A DNA stretch of 64,000 nt from Pyrococcus yayanosii CH1 (lineage in GTDB: Archaea; Methanobacteriota_B; Thermococci; Thermococcales; Thermococcaceae): the NCBI RefSeq assembly GCF_000215995.1, contig NC_015680.1:1439160-1503159 (forward strand). Reading direction: 5' to 3'. Below are positions 25,191 through 35,407 of this stretch, one piece after another (position 1 is the stretch's first letter; every line of letters begins with the position of its first letter). The position numbers and the translations under genes are program-made. The notes beneath the pieces were generated by a model. It had not been told where the DNA came from, did not search any database, and saw only the letters and a list, made by a program, of their open reading frames with translations.

Positions 25191-26303
25191 ATGAGAAGGA
25201 AGCTGTTGCTCCTCGTGAGCCTCGGCTGGATTTTTAATTACGCCCACAGGATGGCGATTTCACCCCTGCTCACAATGATAATGGCCGAATTTGGAATCAA
25301 TAATGCCGAGGCCGGCCTTCTTATGACTTCTCTACTCCTGCCTTACGCCATCGTTCAAGTTCCTGCCGGATACATCGGCGATAGGATTGGACGAAAGAGG
25401 CTCCTCGTGCTTAGCATAATCGGCTACTCACTCTCATCTACCCTGATAATTTTTGTCCGCCATTACTGGGAGCTCCTGGCTGTGAGGGCCCTCTATGGCC
25501 TGTTCTCCGGTTTCTACTATGCTCCCGCAACCGCTTTGATAAGTGAGCTTTATCGCGAGAAAAAGGGCTCCGCTCTGGGCGTTTTCATGATTGGCCCTCC
25601 AGTGGGAAGCGGGATAGCTCCGCTCATAGTCGTTCCCGTGGCCCTCAGCCTTGAGTGGCGCCATGCTTTTTTACTTCTCTCCGCCATGAGTCTACCCATC
25701 GGTCTTGCGCTGGCCTTCACCGTTAAGGGGGAAGTTTCGAAGCCAAGGGGAGTAAGATTTTCAATTCCCCGAGACGCTCTCCTTCTAAGTGCCGCTAATT
25801 TCATAGTCTTGGCGGCTTTCTTCGGCATGCTAACGTTTCTCGTCTCCTTTCTTGTTAGCTCTGGTGTCTCCGTTGAAGTAGCATCCCTTCTGTTTTCGTT
25901 GCTCTCTGTCATTGGTGTGGTGGGTTCTCTTTTCGGCGGAGCGCTTTACGACAGAATTGGAAGAAGGAGCATCGCGCTCGTCTTTGGATTCAACGCTCTC
26001 CTGACATTTCTCTTGGCGGTTACCGCGTCTCCTTGGGTTATCATACCGCTTGGCCTTACATTTTATTCGGTTGGTGCTATAATTACCGCTTACACCTCGG
26101 AAAAGGCCAGCCCTGAGAACCTTGGCTCCGTAATGGGCTTCGTTAACATGGTCGGCTTCTTTGGAGCAACTGCTGGACCATACTTTCTCGGTCTACTAAT
26201 AGACAGTTTCGGACATGAGAAGGCTTTCCTATCGGTTCCTGTTATGTATCTCATTGCATGGGTGATAATCAGAATGGAAGAAAAGGAAATCAGCCGTATA
26301 TAA
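25191..26303 (+). CDS. MFS transporter
   Basis: 371 residues, 12 predicted membrane segments. The MFS signature is clear in [20 protein letters not shown] and repeated in [17 protein letters not shown]. Not close to the neighbouring MFS at 23954, so probably not a recent duplicate. Substrate unknown. A tttttaag TATA element at about 25160-25168 lies 27 bases before ATG 25191, suggesting a leaderless mRNA. The 3' end overlaps the convergent PAN gene by 14 bases. Confidence 0.9.
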   Translation: MRRKLLLLVSLGWIFNYAHRMAISPLLTMIMAEFGINNAEAGLLMTSLLLPYAIVQVPAGYIGDRIGRKRLLVLSIIGYSLSSTLIIFVRHYWELLAVRALYGLFSGFYYAPATALISELYREKKGSALGVFMIGPPVGSGIAPLIVVPVALSLEWRHAFLLLSAMSLPIGLALAFTVKGEVSKPRGVRFSIPRDALLLSAANFIVLAAFFGMLTFLVSFLVSSGVSVEVASLLFSLLSVIGVVGSLFGGALYDRIGRRSIALVFGFNALLTFLLAVTASPWVIIPLGLTFYSVGAIITAYTSEKASPENLGSVMGFVNMVGFFGATAGPYFLGLLIDSFGHEKAFLSVPVMYLIAWVIIRMEEKEISRI

Positions 26304-27480
26304 CCTCGTGCGACAGTATGCTCTGGAGCAACTTCTTCTCGTTTCCGAGGACCTTGTCTATCGCCTTGAGAAAGTCCTCCTGCGTGACGTAGGTTCTCCT
26401 GTCCCTTATGGCGAACATACCTGCCTCCGTCGCTATTGCCTTGAGGTCCGCACCGCTAGCACCCTCTGTCATCTCCGCTATGAGCCTGAGGTCAACGTTC
26501 CTAAGCTTCATCCTCCTCGTGTGGACCTTGAGTATTTCCAGCCTACCTTCGAAGTCAGGGAGCGGAACTTCTATCAGCCTGTCGAATCTGCCAGGCCTGA
26601 GAAGGGCAGGGTCGAGGATGTCGGGCCTGTTGGTAGCTGCTATAACCTTTACATTACCTCTCGGGTCGAAGCCGTCCATCTCGGCGAGGAGTTGCATGAG
26701 GGTTCTGTTGACTTCCCTCTCTCCCCCCGTCGTCTCGTCCATCCTCTTCGCACCGATAGCGTCTATCTCGTCGATGAAGATTATGGTCGGTGCTTTCTCC
26801 TTCGCAAGCTCGAAGAGTTCATGGACTAAACGAGCACCTTCGCCGATGTACTTCCGCACGAGCTCGCTCCCGACGACGTGGATGAACGTTGCGTTGACCT
26901 CGTGGGCGAGGGCCTTCGCCATGAGCGTCTTCCCACAGCCGGGCGGTCCGTAGAGTAGGACGCCCTTTGGAGGTTCTATGCCCACTTCCTCGAAGAGCTC
27001 TGGGTGTTTTAGTGGAAGCTCTATAGCTTCTCTCAGCTCCTGCAGCTGCTTTTTGAGACCTCCTATGTCCTTGTAGGTGACGTTGGGTCTCTCTATGACC
27101 TCGAAGCCAAGGACCGCCGGGTCTTTGGGCGATGGGAGAATCTCTATTATGGCCATCGTCCTCTGGTCGAGTGCAACCCTTGACCCTGGCCTGAGCTTCT
27201 CTTTCTCGACCCATGGGGCTATCCTCACGACGAAGCGCGGCCCGTTGTAGTTCTGGACTATGGCCCTGTCATCGTCAAGGAGCTCTATGACGGTTCCCGC
27301 AAATGCAGGTGGCTGTCTCAGTCTCGACATCTCCGTTCTCAGGCGGGAGAGTTCTCTCTCTAGTCTCTCCTTATCCGCTTCAAGCATCCTCACTTGGAGC
27401 TCTAACTGCCTTATGCGCCTCTTGAGATAAGTTATGTAATCATCGTACCCCCCTTCAAACGTAACTTCATCACCGCTCAT
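26290..27480 (-). CDS. pan: Proteasome-activating nucleotidase
   Basis: AAA+ ring ATPase that unfolds proteins and feeds them to the 20S proteasome. It has 396 residues. N-terminal coiled coil at about residues 14-60, OB domain, then the ATPase domain: Walker A GPPGCGKT, Walker [12 protein letters not shown], and the arginine fingers and sensor in [17 protein letters not shown]. The C-terminus ends Val-Ile-Tyr-Gly, fitting the hydrophobic-Tyr-X motif that docks into the proteasome. SD GGAGAGGTGAG precedes ATG 27480, and a TATA (ggttataagg) lies at about 27518-27527. Confidence 0.97.
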   Translation of the reverse strand: MSGDEVTFEGGYDDYITYLKRRIRQLELQVRMLEADKERLERELSRLRTEMSRLRQPPAFAGTVIELLDDDRAIVQNYNGPRFVVRIAPWVEKEKLRPGSRVALDQRTMAIIEILPSPKDPAVLGFEVIERPNVTYKDIGGLKKQLQELREAIELPLKHPELFEEVGIEPPKGVLLYGPPGCGKTLMAKALAHEVNATFIHVVGSELVRKYIGEGARLVHELFELAKEKAPTIIFIDEIDAIGAKRMDETTGGEREVNRTLMQLLAEMDGFDPRGNVKVIAATNRPDILDPALLRPGRFDRLIEVPLPDFEGRLEILKVHTRRMKLRNVDLRLIAEMTEGASGADLKAIATEAGMFAIRDRRTYVTQEDFLKAIDKVLGNEKKLLQSILSHEVIYG

Positions 27481-27590
27481 ACTCTCACCTCTCCAGATGG
27501 TAGTTCTGCAAGAATCCTTATAACCTTACGCCTAACCATTAATCTCGCCCAGCGTCCTTGTTTGCCGAGGTTTATAAAGGTTTGGTGCCT

Positions 27591-28676
27591 TTAGTCCTCA
27601 AGGAACTCCAGCGCTTTCTCCGTCTTCTTGTCGAACAGCACTATCCTGTCCTCTTGGATCTTCACGGTAACCCTTTCTCCGAAGTTGAAGTGCTCTCCCT
27701 CAGGCGCGAAGACCTTGACAACCGCTCCATCGATAAATATCGTGATTATCTGCTCCCTTCCAAGCGGTTCGAACGAATAAACCTCTCCGACGAGTCCCTC
27801 TGTCTCCCCCTTCACTATCTCAGCATCGTGAGGCCTGAAGCCAAGAAGGACCTCCCTTACACCAAGCTTTTCGATTAACTCCTTGTAGTGAGCGGGGATG
27901 GGTATCCTGTTGCCGTAAACCCTTAGGTAGCCATCTTCGACTTCGGCCTCAACGAAGTTCATTGGAGGATTGCCGAGGAACCCACCGACGAACTTATACT
28001 TCGGTTTGTAATAGACCTCATCGGGCGTCCCGACTTGGAGTATCTTCCCCTCCCTTATGACGGCCACCCTGTCGGCCATTGCCAGAGCCTCGGCTTGGTC
28101 GTGGGTCACGTAAATGGTCGTTATTCCTAGCTCCTTCTGGAGCCTCTTGAGCTCGGCCCTGACCTTTATCCTTAGGAGGGCGTCGAGATTGCTGAGGGGC
28201 TCGTCGAGAAGGAGGACATCGGGCTCCTTGACAAGAGCCCTTGCTATCGCTACGCGCTGCTGTTGTCCGCCACTCAGTTGCCAGGGGTAGCGGTCGAGCA
28301 GTCCCTCTATATGGAGCATCTTGGCCGCGGCCTTGACCTTCTTCTCTATCTCCTCCCTTGGAACCTTCCTGAGCTCGAGAGGGAAGGCTATATTCTTGTA
28401 GACAGTCATGTGAGGATAGAGAGCCCAGTTCTGAAAGACAAGGCCAACGTTCCTGTCCTTAGGTGGAACCTCCGTGACGTCCCTGTCGTCGAAGTATATC
28501 CGCCCACTGGTGGGCTTATATATCCCGGCTATCGTGTAGAGGATAGTTGATTTCCCACTACCCGAGGGTCCGAGGAGAGCCATGAACTCCCTGTCCTCTA
28601 TCTTCAGGTTTATGTTGTCGAGGGCCGTGAAATCTCCAAATTTTTTCGTTATGTTCTCGAGCGTTATCCTAACCAT
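27591..28676 (-). CDS. Sugar-type ABC transporter ATP-binding protein (MalK/UgpC-like)
   Basis: 361 residues, last gene of the importer operon. Walker A GPSGSGKST near residues 36-44, signature LSGGQQQRVAIAR, Walker B VLLLDEPLSNLDALLR, and the switch His in YVTHDQAEA. The C-terminal third is the TOBE-type regulatory domain of the carbohydrate uptake family (ends near GERVTVKIQEDRIVLFDKKT). Follows the permease gene by six bases; SD GGGGTGATT before ATG 28676. Confidence 0.93.
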   Translation of the reverse strand: MVRITLENITKKFGDFTALDNINLKIEDREFMALLGPSGSGKSTILYTIAGIYKPTSGRIYFDDRDVTEVPPKDRNVGLVFQNWALYPHMTVYKNIAFPLELRKVPREEIEKKVKAAAKMLHIEGLLDRYPWQLSGGQQQRVAIARALVKEPDVLLLDEPLSNLDALLRIKVRAELKRLQKELGITTIYVTHDQAEALAMADRVAVIREGKILQVGTPDEVYYKPKYKFVGGFLGNPPMNFVEAEVEDGYLRVYGNRIPIPAHYKELIEKLGVREVLLGFRPHDAEIVKGETEGLVGEVYSFEPLGREQIITIFIDGAVVKVFAPEGEHFNFGERVTVKIQEDRIVLFDKKTEKALEFLED

Positions 28677-28682
28677 TCCAAA

Positions 28683-29552
28683 TCACCCCTTAATACCGCC
28701 CGAGTATCCTTGGAGGAGTAGCTGCTGGGCGGTGATGAAGAATATTATAGTTGGTACCAGGTAGAGGGTTCCTGCTGCCGCTATCAGGGGCATGTGTGAG
28801 TACTCGGCCTCTATGTTGGCCTCAATGAACGTGGCGAGCGTCTGGTCTATGAGGAACGTCCTCACGTATATTATATCCTGCCACCCGGCGAGGAAGGCGA
28901 AGAGAGCAACTGCCAAGATGCCCGGCTTGACTAGGGGGAGCATGATCTTCCACCAAACCTTTATCCTTGAGGCACCGTCTATTATCCCCGACCACTCGAA
29001 CTCCCAGGGAACGGTGTCGAAAAACCCTTTCATGAGCCACACTGACATGGGGATTTCTAAGGCACCCCTCGCGAGGACTACATAAAAGAACGAGTAAAAC
29101 CTCACCATCTCGGGGCTCTGGGGAAACGTCAGGCGGTAGAGAAGGTAAACACCGACTATGAGAGCCACGCCCGGGAAGGCGTGGAGGAGAAGGAGGAGCA
29201 CCATAAGATGCTTCCTTCCCCTGAAGTCTATCCTCGAGAGGGAATAGCCCGCCATTGTGCTCACGAGCGTCACGATACCGGCGACGCCCAGTGCCACGAT
29301 GAAAGTGTTGAGGGTTATTCGGAGAATGTTCGTTCTTATGCCACCCGTTATTGCGAGCCTACCCTGGAAGACGTTGATCCAGTTCTCTATGGTGAAGTGG
29401 AGCGACTTAAGGTCGAGGTTGGTGACCATGTCTGTGCTAAAGCTTGACAAGATGAGGAGTGAGAAGCCCAGGATGAGGGGAAGGCTCGCGAAGAACACCG
29501 CTAGGATTATCGCCCATTCATACTTTCTCGGTCTCGTCTCCACATCCCTCAT
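28683..29552 (-). CDS. ABC sugar transporter permease, MalG-like
   Basis: 289 residues with six predicted membrane segments. The EAA loop that docks onto the ATPase is seen as EWSGIIDGASRIKVWWKIMLP. The start overlaps the stop of the MalF-like gene (TAATG). Second permease of the operon. Confidence 0.92.
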   Translation of the reverse strand: MRDVETRPRKYEWAIILAVFFASLPLILGFSLLILSSFSTDMVTNLDLKSLHFTIENWINVFQGRLAITGGIRTNILRITLNTFIVALGVAGIVTLVSTMAGYSLSRIDFRGRKHLMVLLLLLHAFPGVALIVGVYLLYRLTFPQSPEMVRFYSFFYVVLARGALEIPMSVWLMKGFFDTVPWEFEWSGIIDGASRIKVWWKIMLPLVKPGILAVALFAFLAGWQDIIYVRTFLIDQTLATFIEANIEAEYSHMPLIAAAGTLYLVPTIIFFITAQQLLLQGYSGGIKG

Positions 29553-30490
29553 TAGAAGTCCCCCCTAGGCTTCTTTATCATCTTTTCAAAGTGAAGTACC
29601 TTCAGGGTCACGAGGCCTCCAAGCATTCCGAGGATGGAGAGTATAACGGCGGCCGCCGCTGCGAGCCCCTGATCCTGCTCTCCCCTTCCGAAGGCCGTGT
29701 TGAACACGTAGAGGGCTAGGGTCGTTCCGTAGTCCTTGTTAACAAGATCCCACTCCACGAGGAGGAATATGTGCGGATACGTTGTCAGTAGGCTCAGGAA
29801 CTGCCACGTTAACACGTACAGGAAGTGCCACTTCATGAGGGGGAGAAGTATCCTCCTCGATATCTCCCAGGCCGACGCCCCATCGACTCTAGCCGCTATT
29901 ACAAGCTCTTTCGGGATCTGATTTAAGGCGGACGTGAAGACTATCATTCCGAAGCTCACGCCCACGAGCCCGTTGACAAAAATTATTATGCTCCAGGCCC
30001 CCCAGGGCACGACCTGGCCCCAGGGAATTGGTTCAGAAATCAAGCCGAGTTTCATCAAAATCGAATTCAGCGTCCCGATGTCGCTTCCGTGGAAGAAGTA
30101 GTACCACACGAGGCTGTACACGGCGATGGGGGACATCCTCGGCAGAAGCCAGAGGAGGCGGAACCCCGACGCGGGTCTCTCACTTACGAAGAACGTGGCC
30201 AGGGCAAGGCCGAGGCCACCAAAGACGTTTATTATGAGCGTGATGCCGACGAAGACGATGGTCGTCAGGATGACGGCCTTAAAAGTCGGGTCATGCTGGA
30301 ACATATAGAACAGCCTTTGATAGTTGTAAAGGCCGACCAAATCGGTCAGGTATTTCTCGACGTTCCAATTCCTCATTCGCGTGAAGCTTATGTAAACTGT
30401 CAGGAGTAAAGGAAGCAGGTAAAATAGGATCACCATCACCATCATGGGTGAGAGAAAAAAGGAAAGGGTTAGAAGTCGCTCCTTCTTCAT
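29552..30490 (-). CDS. ABC sugar transporter permease, MalF-like
   Basis: 312 residues, six membrane segments and a periplasm-facing loop after the first. The EAA loop is IAARVDGASAWEISRRILLP. SD GGGGTGATT before ATG 30490. Lies 12 bases after the binding-protein gene. Confidence 0.92.
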   Translation of the reverse strand: MKKERLLTLSFFLSPMMVMVILFYLLPLLLTVYISFTRMRNWNVEKYLTDLVGLYNYQRLFYMFQHDPTFKAVILTTIVFVGITLIINVFGGLGLALATFFVSERPASGFRLLWLLPRMSPIAVYSLVWYYFFHGSDIGTLNSILMKLGLISEPIPWGQVVPWGAWSIIIFVNGLVGVSFGMIVFTSALNQIPKELVIAARVDGASAWEISRRILLPLMKWHFLYVLTWQFLSLLTTYPHIFLLVEWDLVNKDYGTTLALYVFNTAFGRGEQDQGLAAAAAVILSILGMLGGLVTLKVLHFEKMIKKPRGDF

Positions 30491-30502
30491 GGAATCACCC
30501 CA

Positions 30503-32125
30503 TCACGGGAACGTCCAGTTCTCGGGAATCTCTCCAACTATCTCGACGTTCTGGGCGAGCTCTGGGTCAGCCTGAACCTTCTGGATTATGTAATCTACGG
30601 CCTCCTTGGGCGTCATCTCACCCCTGAGGACCTTGTCAACGGCCTCCTTGAAGATGTCAGCCAGCGCCGGGTACTTGGGATGGGCCGGGGCGAAGTGTGT
30701 GTACTCAAGCATGTAGCTGACGTCGGCGAGGAACTGGGCGTTTATCGGGTTTACCGTGGCCTTCACGATGTCCTTGATGTTCTCCTTGACCTCTTGGTCT
30801 AAGTCGAGGTTAAGGTTCTTGAGGTTGTTGAGCCACTTCTCGTCCTTGATTAGCTTTGCCGCTTCTTTCCTGACGGGCAGGTGGGCTGAGATGACGCTGT
30901 GTATGGCGTTTATATCGGGGTCGCTGGCCTTTACGAGAATGAGGAACGCCAGCTTGTGATAGACGTCCTTGAGCTCGTCGTACTTGGGGTTCTGCTGGCC
31001 TGCCTTGGAGTTTATCATCCAGACGAAGGGCTGGCTGAGCGTAACGGGCTTAAGGCCCTTCTCACCGGCGGGGAAGAGCGTGTACGCGAACCAATCCTTC
31101 ACTTCCTCGGGCTTGAGGCCCCTGCCATGGTAGTACTGCTTGGTCTGCCACTCCGTCCAGTACCAAGTTCCACCTATGTCGAACAGCGTTCTGCCCTCGA
31201 CTATGGTGGGGTGTATCTGCTTGGCCCAATCCCAGCTCATAATATCCTTTGGAAGCAGGCCGTCCTGGGCGAACTTCCACTCGACGTAGAGCCACTTGTA
31301 AACGGCTGGGACATCAACGACGAGCTTCCCGGTCTCCTCATCGTAAAGCTTTCCGCCGAAGGCGAAGATGAACTGTATGAGGTCTGGGTGGGCCGAGCCC
31401 TTCCTGTGAATCAGTCCCCACTCAGCGGCTCCACTTTCTTTTGCCTTTTTAGCCCAGTAGTAGACGTCACTCCAGGTGAACTCTCCGTTCTTCACTTTTT
31501 CGGGCAGACTGTTCACGTCGAGGCCTATCTTCTCAGCCACGTCCTTCCTGACGTAGAGGGGCCTTGCCTCGGTGTCTTGAGGTAGGCCATAAAGCCTTCC
31601 CTTGTACTTGGAGGCCTCTATGAGGGAGGGGTAGAAGTCGTCTATGAGACCCTTGTAGGCGTAGGCGTAGTCGGTTATGTCAAGGATGTAGCCCTCCTCG
31701 GCCAGAGTCGGTAGGAAGGCGTAGCTGTTCACGAAGAAGTCGCCGGCCTGTCCAAGGGGCTGCTTGCTGAGGTAATCCTTGTAGGCATCCTGGAAGGATG
31801 CAACGTAATGGGTTTCAGTTATGACAATTCTGACGTTTATCCCGTTCTCTTCCCAAATCCTGTTTATCCTTCTGGCCGCCTCCACTATGCCATAAACTCT
31901 CATGACGCTGTTGGGGTCGCCGGAACCCCAGGCCGAGAATTTGACCTCGTTTATTCCGTTGGCCTCAAGGACCTTTCCTATTTCTATGACGTCCTTCGTA
32001 AAGTCCCCCGTCAGCTGAACCTCGGTCGAGGGGGCCTGGGTCTCCGTCCCGGTGCCCCCTATGCAGCCGCTGGCCGCCACACCGAGAAACAAAAGAGCTA
32101 CCAACCATATGACCTCAGCCTTCAC
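30503..32125 (-). CDS. ABC transporter substrate-binding lipoprotein
   Basis: 540 residues. Start GTG 32125 is set by the ribosome binding site AGGAGGTGG at 32132-32139. The N-terminus is a lipoprotein signal (VKAEVIWLVALLFLGVAASG, then the lipobox Cys). The body is a two-lobed extracellular sugar-binding protein of the family-1 type, with many aromatic residues (for example SWDWAKQIHPTIVEGRTLFD and GGTWYWTEWQTKQYYHGRGL) that fit an oligosaccharide ligand. Its size is above the usual 400-450 residues. Substrate unknown; in P. furiosus a similar operon sits next to pan. First gene of the operon. Confidence 0.9.
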   Translation of the reverse strand: MKAEVIWLVALLFLGVAASGCIGGTGTETQAPSTEVQLTGDFTKDVIEIGKVLEANGINEVKFSAWGSGDPNSVMRVYGIVEAARRINRIWEENGINVRIVITETHYVASFQDAYKDYLSKQPLGQAGDFFVNSYAFLPTLAEEGYILDITDYAYAYKGLIDDFYPSLIEASKYKGRLYGLPQDTEARPLYVRKDVAEKIGLDVNSLPEKVKNGEFTWSDVYYWAKKAKESGAAEWGLIHRKGSAHPDLIQFIFAFGGKLYDEETGKLVVDVPAVYKWLYVEWKFAQDGLLPKDIMSWDWAKQIHPTIVEGRTLFDIGGTWYWTEWQTKQYYHGRGLKPEEVKDWFAYTLFPAGEKGLKPVTLSQPFVWMINSKAGQQNPKYDELKDVYHKLAFLILVKASDPDINAIHSVISAHLPVRKEAAKLIKDEKWLNNLKNLNLDLDQEVKENIKDIVKATVNPINAQFLADVSYMLEYTHFAPAHPKYPALADIFKEAVDKVLRGEMTPKEAVDYIIQKVQADPELAQNVEIVGEIPENWTFP

Positions 32126-32244
32126 GGTTGCCACCTCCTTTCTCTGGTTTTAGGGAATAAAATCAGTTCAGTAAATGGAGGAACTTTGGTTGCAAGCCTT
32201 GGCATGAATAAGACTAAGGCTTTCTGACCTTAACTTGTCGGCAA

Positions 32245-32272
32245 ATTTAAAAAGGATTTCGGTTGGAAATCC
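32245..32272 (-). promoter_or_regulatory. Inverted repeat next to a TATA box; possible operator or terminator
   Basis: GGATTTC (32254-32260) and GAAATCC (32266-32272) form a perfect seven-base inverted repeat with a five-base loop. On the minus strand it is followed at once by TTTTTAAATTT (32243-32253). This could be the terminator hairpin and T-run of the aminotransferase gene, or BRE/TATA plus operator of the ABC operon. The latter gives an mRNA leader of roughly 95 bases. No TATCAC-n5-GTGATA site is visible. Confidence 0.5.
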
Positions 32273-32286
32273 GAAAAATGAAAAAT

Positions 32287-33528
32287 TCAGAGGAGTTCTT
32301 TTATGGTTTCGGCAAGCCTCTTGATGCCCTCCTCAATCTGGGCCTCGTCGACGTAGGTGAAGTTGAGGCGCATGGTGTTCTTAACGTCCCTGTGGGCGTA
32401 GAAGGCCTCTCCGGGCACGTAGGCGACGCCTTTGGCGACGGCCCTTTCCAGCATGGCCGTGGCGTTTATATTTTCTGGGAGCGTTACCCAGACGAACATG
32501 CCACCTTCAGGCCTCGTCCACCTGACGCCCTCAGGCATGTACCTCTCTAGGGCGTCCAGCATCGCGTCCCTCCTCGGCTTGTAGAACTCGATTATCTTGG
32601 GTATGTGCCTCTCGAGGTGGCCCCCGTCGAGGTAGCGCCAGGCAACGACTTGGCCGAAGGCGTTGGTGCAGAGGTCAACGCTCTGCTTCGCTATCTCCAG
32701 CTTCCTTATGAAGTGGGGCTCTCCGGCAATCCATCCAAGCCTGAAGCCGGGAGAGAGTATCTTCGAGAACGTTCCGAGGTATAGGACCCTGCCCTCATCG
32801 TCGAGGGCCTTTACCTTGGGCACGGGCTTGCCCGAATACCTAAGCTCCCCGTAGGGGTCGTCCTCGACGATTATGAAGTCGAACTCGCTCGCGAGCTCGA
32901 TGAGGTGCTTCCTCCTCTCCTCTGCCATGGTGACGCCTGCTGGATTCTGGAAGGTCGGGACGGTGTAAACGAGCTTGACCTTTTTACCCTCGGCCTTGAG
33001 CTTCCTGAGCCTTTCCTCAAGGACGTCCGTCTTCATTCCCTCGTCATCGAGGGGTATCTGGATGTAAGTGGGTTCGTAGAAGCTGAAGGCCTGGAGGGCC
33101 GCCAGATAAGTTGGAGCCTCTACGACGACGATGTCACCCGGATCTATGAAGACCCTGCCTATGAGGTCCAGGGCTTGCTGAGAGCCGCTAGTGATCATTA
33201 TATCAACCTTCGATGTCGGGATATCGTAGCGCTTCCTGAGCCACTTAGCTATGGCGAGCCTGAGGGGAGTGAACCCCTTCGTGGTTCCATACTGGAGGGC
33301 CTTGTCAGCGTGCTCGGTTATGACTTCCTCCAGTATCTCCTTAAGTATGTCAATTGGGAACGTCTTCGGATTGGGAAGGCCGCCCGCGAGGCTTATAACG
33401 TTGCTAGTCTCGACGAGCTTGAGTAGCTCTCTAATCTCTGAGGCCTTCATTCCCAAGGCCTTCTGTGAAAAGTAACTCTCAAAATTTAGGGGGCCGCTTT
33501 CGAGCTTCTTCCTAAGGTTTTCTTCCAT
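32287..33528 (-). CDS. PLP-dependent aminotransferase (aromatic / 2-aminoadipate type)
   Basis: 413 residues from ATG 33528, after AGGTGGTTC. Fold-type I aminotransferase: SLAGGLPNPKTFP at the N-terminus, SGSQQALDLIGRVF for cofactor binding, VEDDPYGELRYSG, and the PLP lysine in YLGTFSKILSPGFRLGW. Relatives in Pyrococcus act on aromatic amino acids, kynurenine or 2-aminoadipate, so the exact substrate is open. It lies 160 bases downstream of nothing co-directional, so probably a single-gene unit. Confidence 0.92.
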   Translation of the reverse strand: MEENLRKKLESGPLNFESYFSQKALGMKASEIRELLKLVETSNVISLAGGLPNPKTFPIDILKEILEEVITEHADKALQYGTTKGFTPLRLAIAKWLRKRYDIPTSKVDIMITSGSQQALDLIGRVFIDPGDIVVVEAPTYLAALQAFSFYEPTYIQIPLDDEGMKTDVLEERLRKLKAEGKKVKLVYTVPTFQNPAGVTMAEERRKHLIELASEFDFIIVEDDPYGELRYSGKPVPKVKALDDEGRVLYLGTFSKILSPGFRLGWIAGEPHFIRKLEIAKQSVDLCTNAFGQVVAWRYLDGGHLERHIPKIIEFYKPRRDAMLDALERYMPEGVRWTRPEGGMFVWVTLPENINATAMLERAVAKGVAYVPGEAFYAHRDVKNTMRLNFTYVDEAQIEEGIKRLAETIKELL

Positions 33529-33700
33529 CTCGAACCACCTCAATGAACGTTTATGGTCGTTTGAACACCTTTATACATACGAGTTTTGGGGCGATGAAAT
33601 ATAAACCTTTCGGAGTTAAGCGTGCTTTGGTTTTTACGATTGTAAAGGCGGAGTTTGGAGAAATTTTATGAACATCAAATGCCATCTTGAGACTTTGGCG

Positions 33701-33723
33701 TAATATAAAAGGCACCAGGTGCC
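33701..33723 (+). promoter_or_regulatory. Strong TATA box followed by a 13-base palindrome
   Basis: taatataaaa (33701-33710) is one of the best TATA boxes in the window. Directly behind it lies GGCACCAGGTGCC (33711-33723), a perfect inverted repeat around a central A. A further GGCAC follows at 33729-33733 after AAAAA. The palindrome falls between TATA box and expected start site (about 33732), where a bound repressor would block polymerase. Confidence 0.6.
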
Positions 33724-33731
33724 AAAAAGGC

Positions 33732-33860
33732 ACTGCAATGATTAAAGTGATTTGCGTCAGTAGAATTTTTGGCCTCAATGGCGGGGGTAATAACCCGCCC
33801 GAGTTCATCGACTCCGCCTTCGGCGGTGCTCCCCGGGCGCCCATTGAGAGATTAATTTTT
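33732..33860 (+). ncRNA. Probable structured RNA, GC-rich, unknown class
   Basis: The only gene-free stretch of about 350 bases between the divergent neighbours holds a GC-rich block in AT-rich surroundings. Helices seen: CTCAATGG (33774-33781) with CCATTGAG (33841-33848); inside it CGCCCG (33796-33801) with CGGGCG (33834-33839); and an apical CCGCC-TTC-GGCGG hairpin (33814-33826). An alternative hairpin is GGCGGG with CCCGCC at 33780-33799. A T-run (33855-33860) could end transcription. The outer stem, unpaired pocket, inner stem and apical hairpin recall H/ACA guide RNAs, but I see no ACA box. A 70-residue ORF from ATG 33738 runs through it and on into the antisense of the next gene; its composition is not protein-like. 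Confidence 0.55.
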
Positions 33861-33877
33861 CCCTTATCTCCTTTTCG

Positions 33878-34882
<1,005 letters not shown>

Positions 34883-34887
34883 TTAAT

Positions 34888-35289
34888 CTATCGAGGCTCA
34901 TAAACGTATATGGGAATCCTCCTGAACTCTACAAGCCTCATGCCAGGAGGAATGGGGTCACCGGTGAGGGGCACTATAAAGAGGGGCTTTCTAAGGCTTC
35001 TCGCGAGCCCCAGGAGGTCTGGCATCATCTCGGGAGTTGGCCTGATAGAATAAATGGCCTCAGCATTTTCGTAAATCTGCGGGTTGGGATTAAAGATGTC
35101 ATCTTTAACGGCCACTAGTCCATGCTTCTTTGCATTTTTTACGGCCTCCTCGTTCCAGTCAACCACGACGACCTCGTATCCCATTTCCTTTAACCTCAGG
35201 GCAACCTTAAGGTAAAATCCCACACCGACCTCAACGATTCTCTTTCCTCGTACCCTTTCAGTCACGAAGTCTGCAAAGGTCTCCAGCAT
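34888..35289 (-). CDS. UPF0146 family protein
   Basis: 133 residues. A small Rossmann-like protein: GKRIVEVGVGFYLKVALRL resembles the SAM-binding loop of methyltransferases, and VVVVDWNEEAVKNAKKHG the second strand, but the domain is too short for a normal methyltransferase. Conserved archaeal family of unknown function. Its start nearly abuts the divergent trmBL1 region, and a TATA would have to be shared in about 100 bases. Confidence 0.85.
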   Translation of the reverse strand: MLETFADFVTERVRGKRIVEVGVGFYLKVALRLKEMGYEVVVVDWNEEAVKNAKKHGLVAVKDDIFNPNPQIYENAEAIYSIRPTPEMMPDLLGLARSLRKPLFIVPLTGDPIPPGMRLVEFRRIPIYVYEPR

Positions 35290-35369
35290 GAGGTGGAGTT
35301 TGTGGATGAATATAAAAGGGTTCCCGAAATGTTTATACGGCAGTGTGTCTTCTATACTCAGTAAGTTAT

Positions 35370-35386
35370 TATCACCGAAAATGAAA
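35370..35386 (+). promoter_or_regulatory. Possible half TGM (TrmBL1 site)
   Basis: TATCAC-CGAAA-ATGAAA. The left half matches the Thermococcales glycolytic motif TATCAC-n5-GTGATA exactly; the right half matches poorly. It lies just before the trmBL1 start, where autoregulation could act. Weak evidence. Confidence 0.3.
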
Positions 35387-35407
35387 CAAGTGAGGACGGT
35401 GCGGAAG

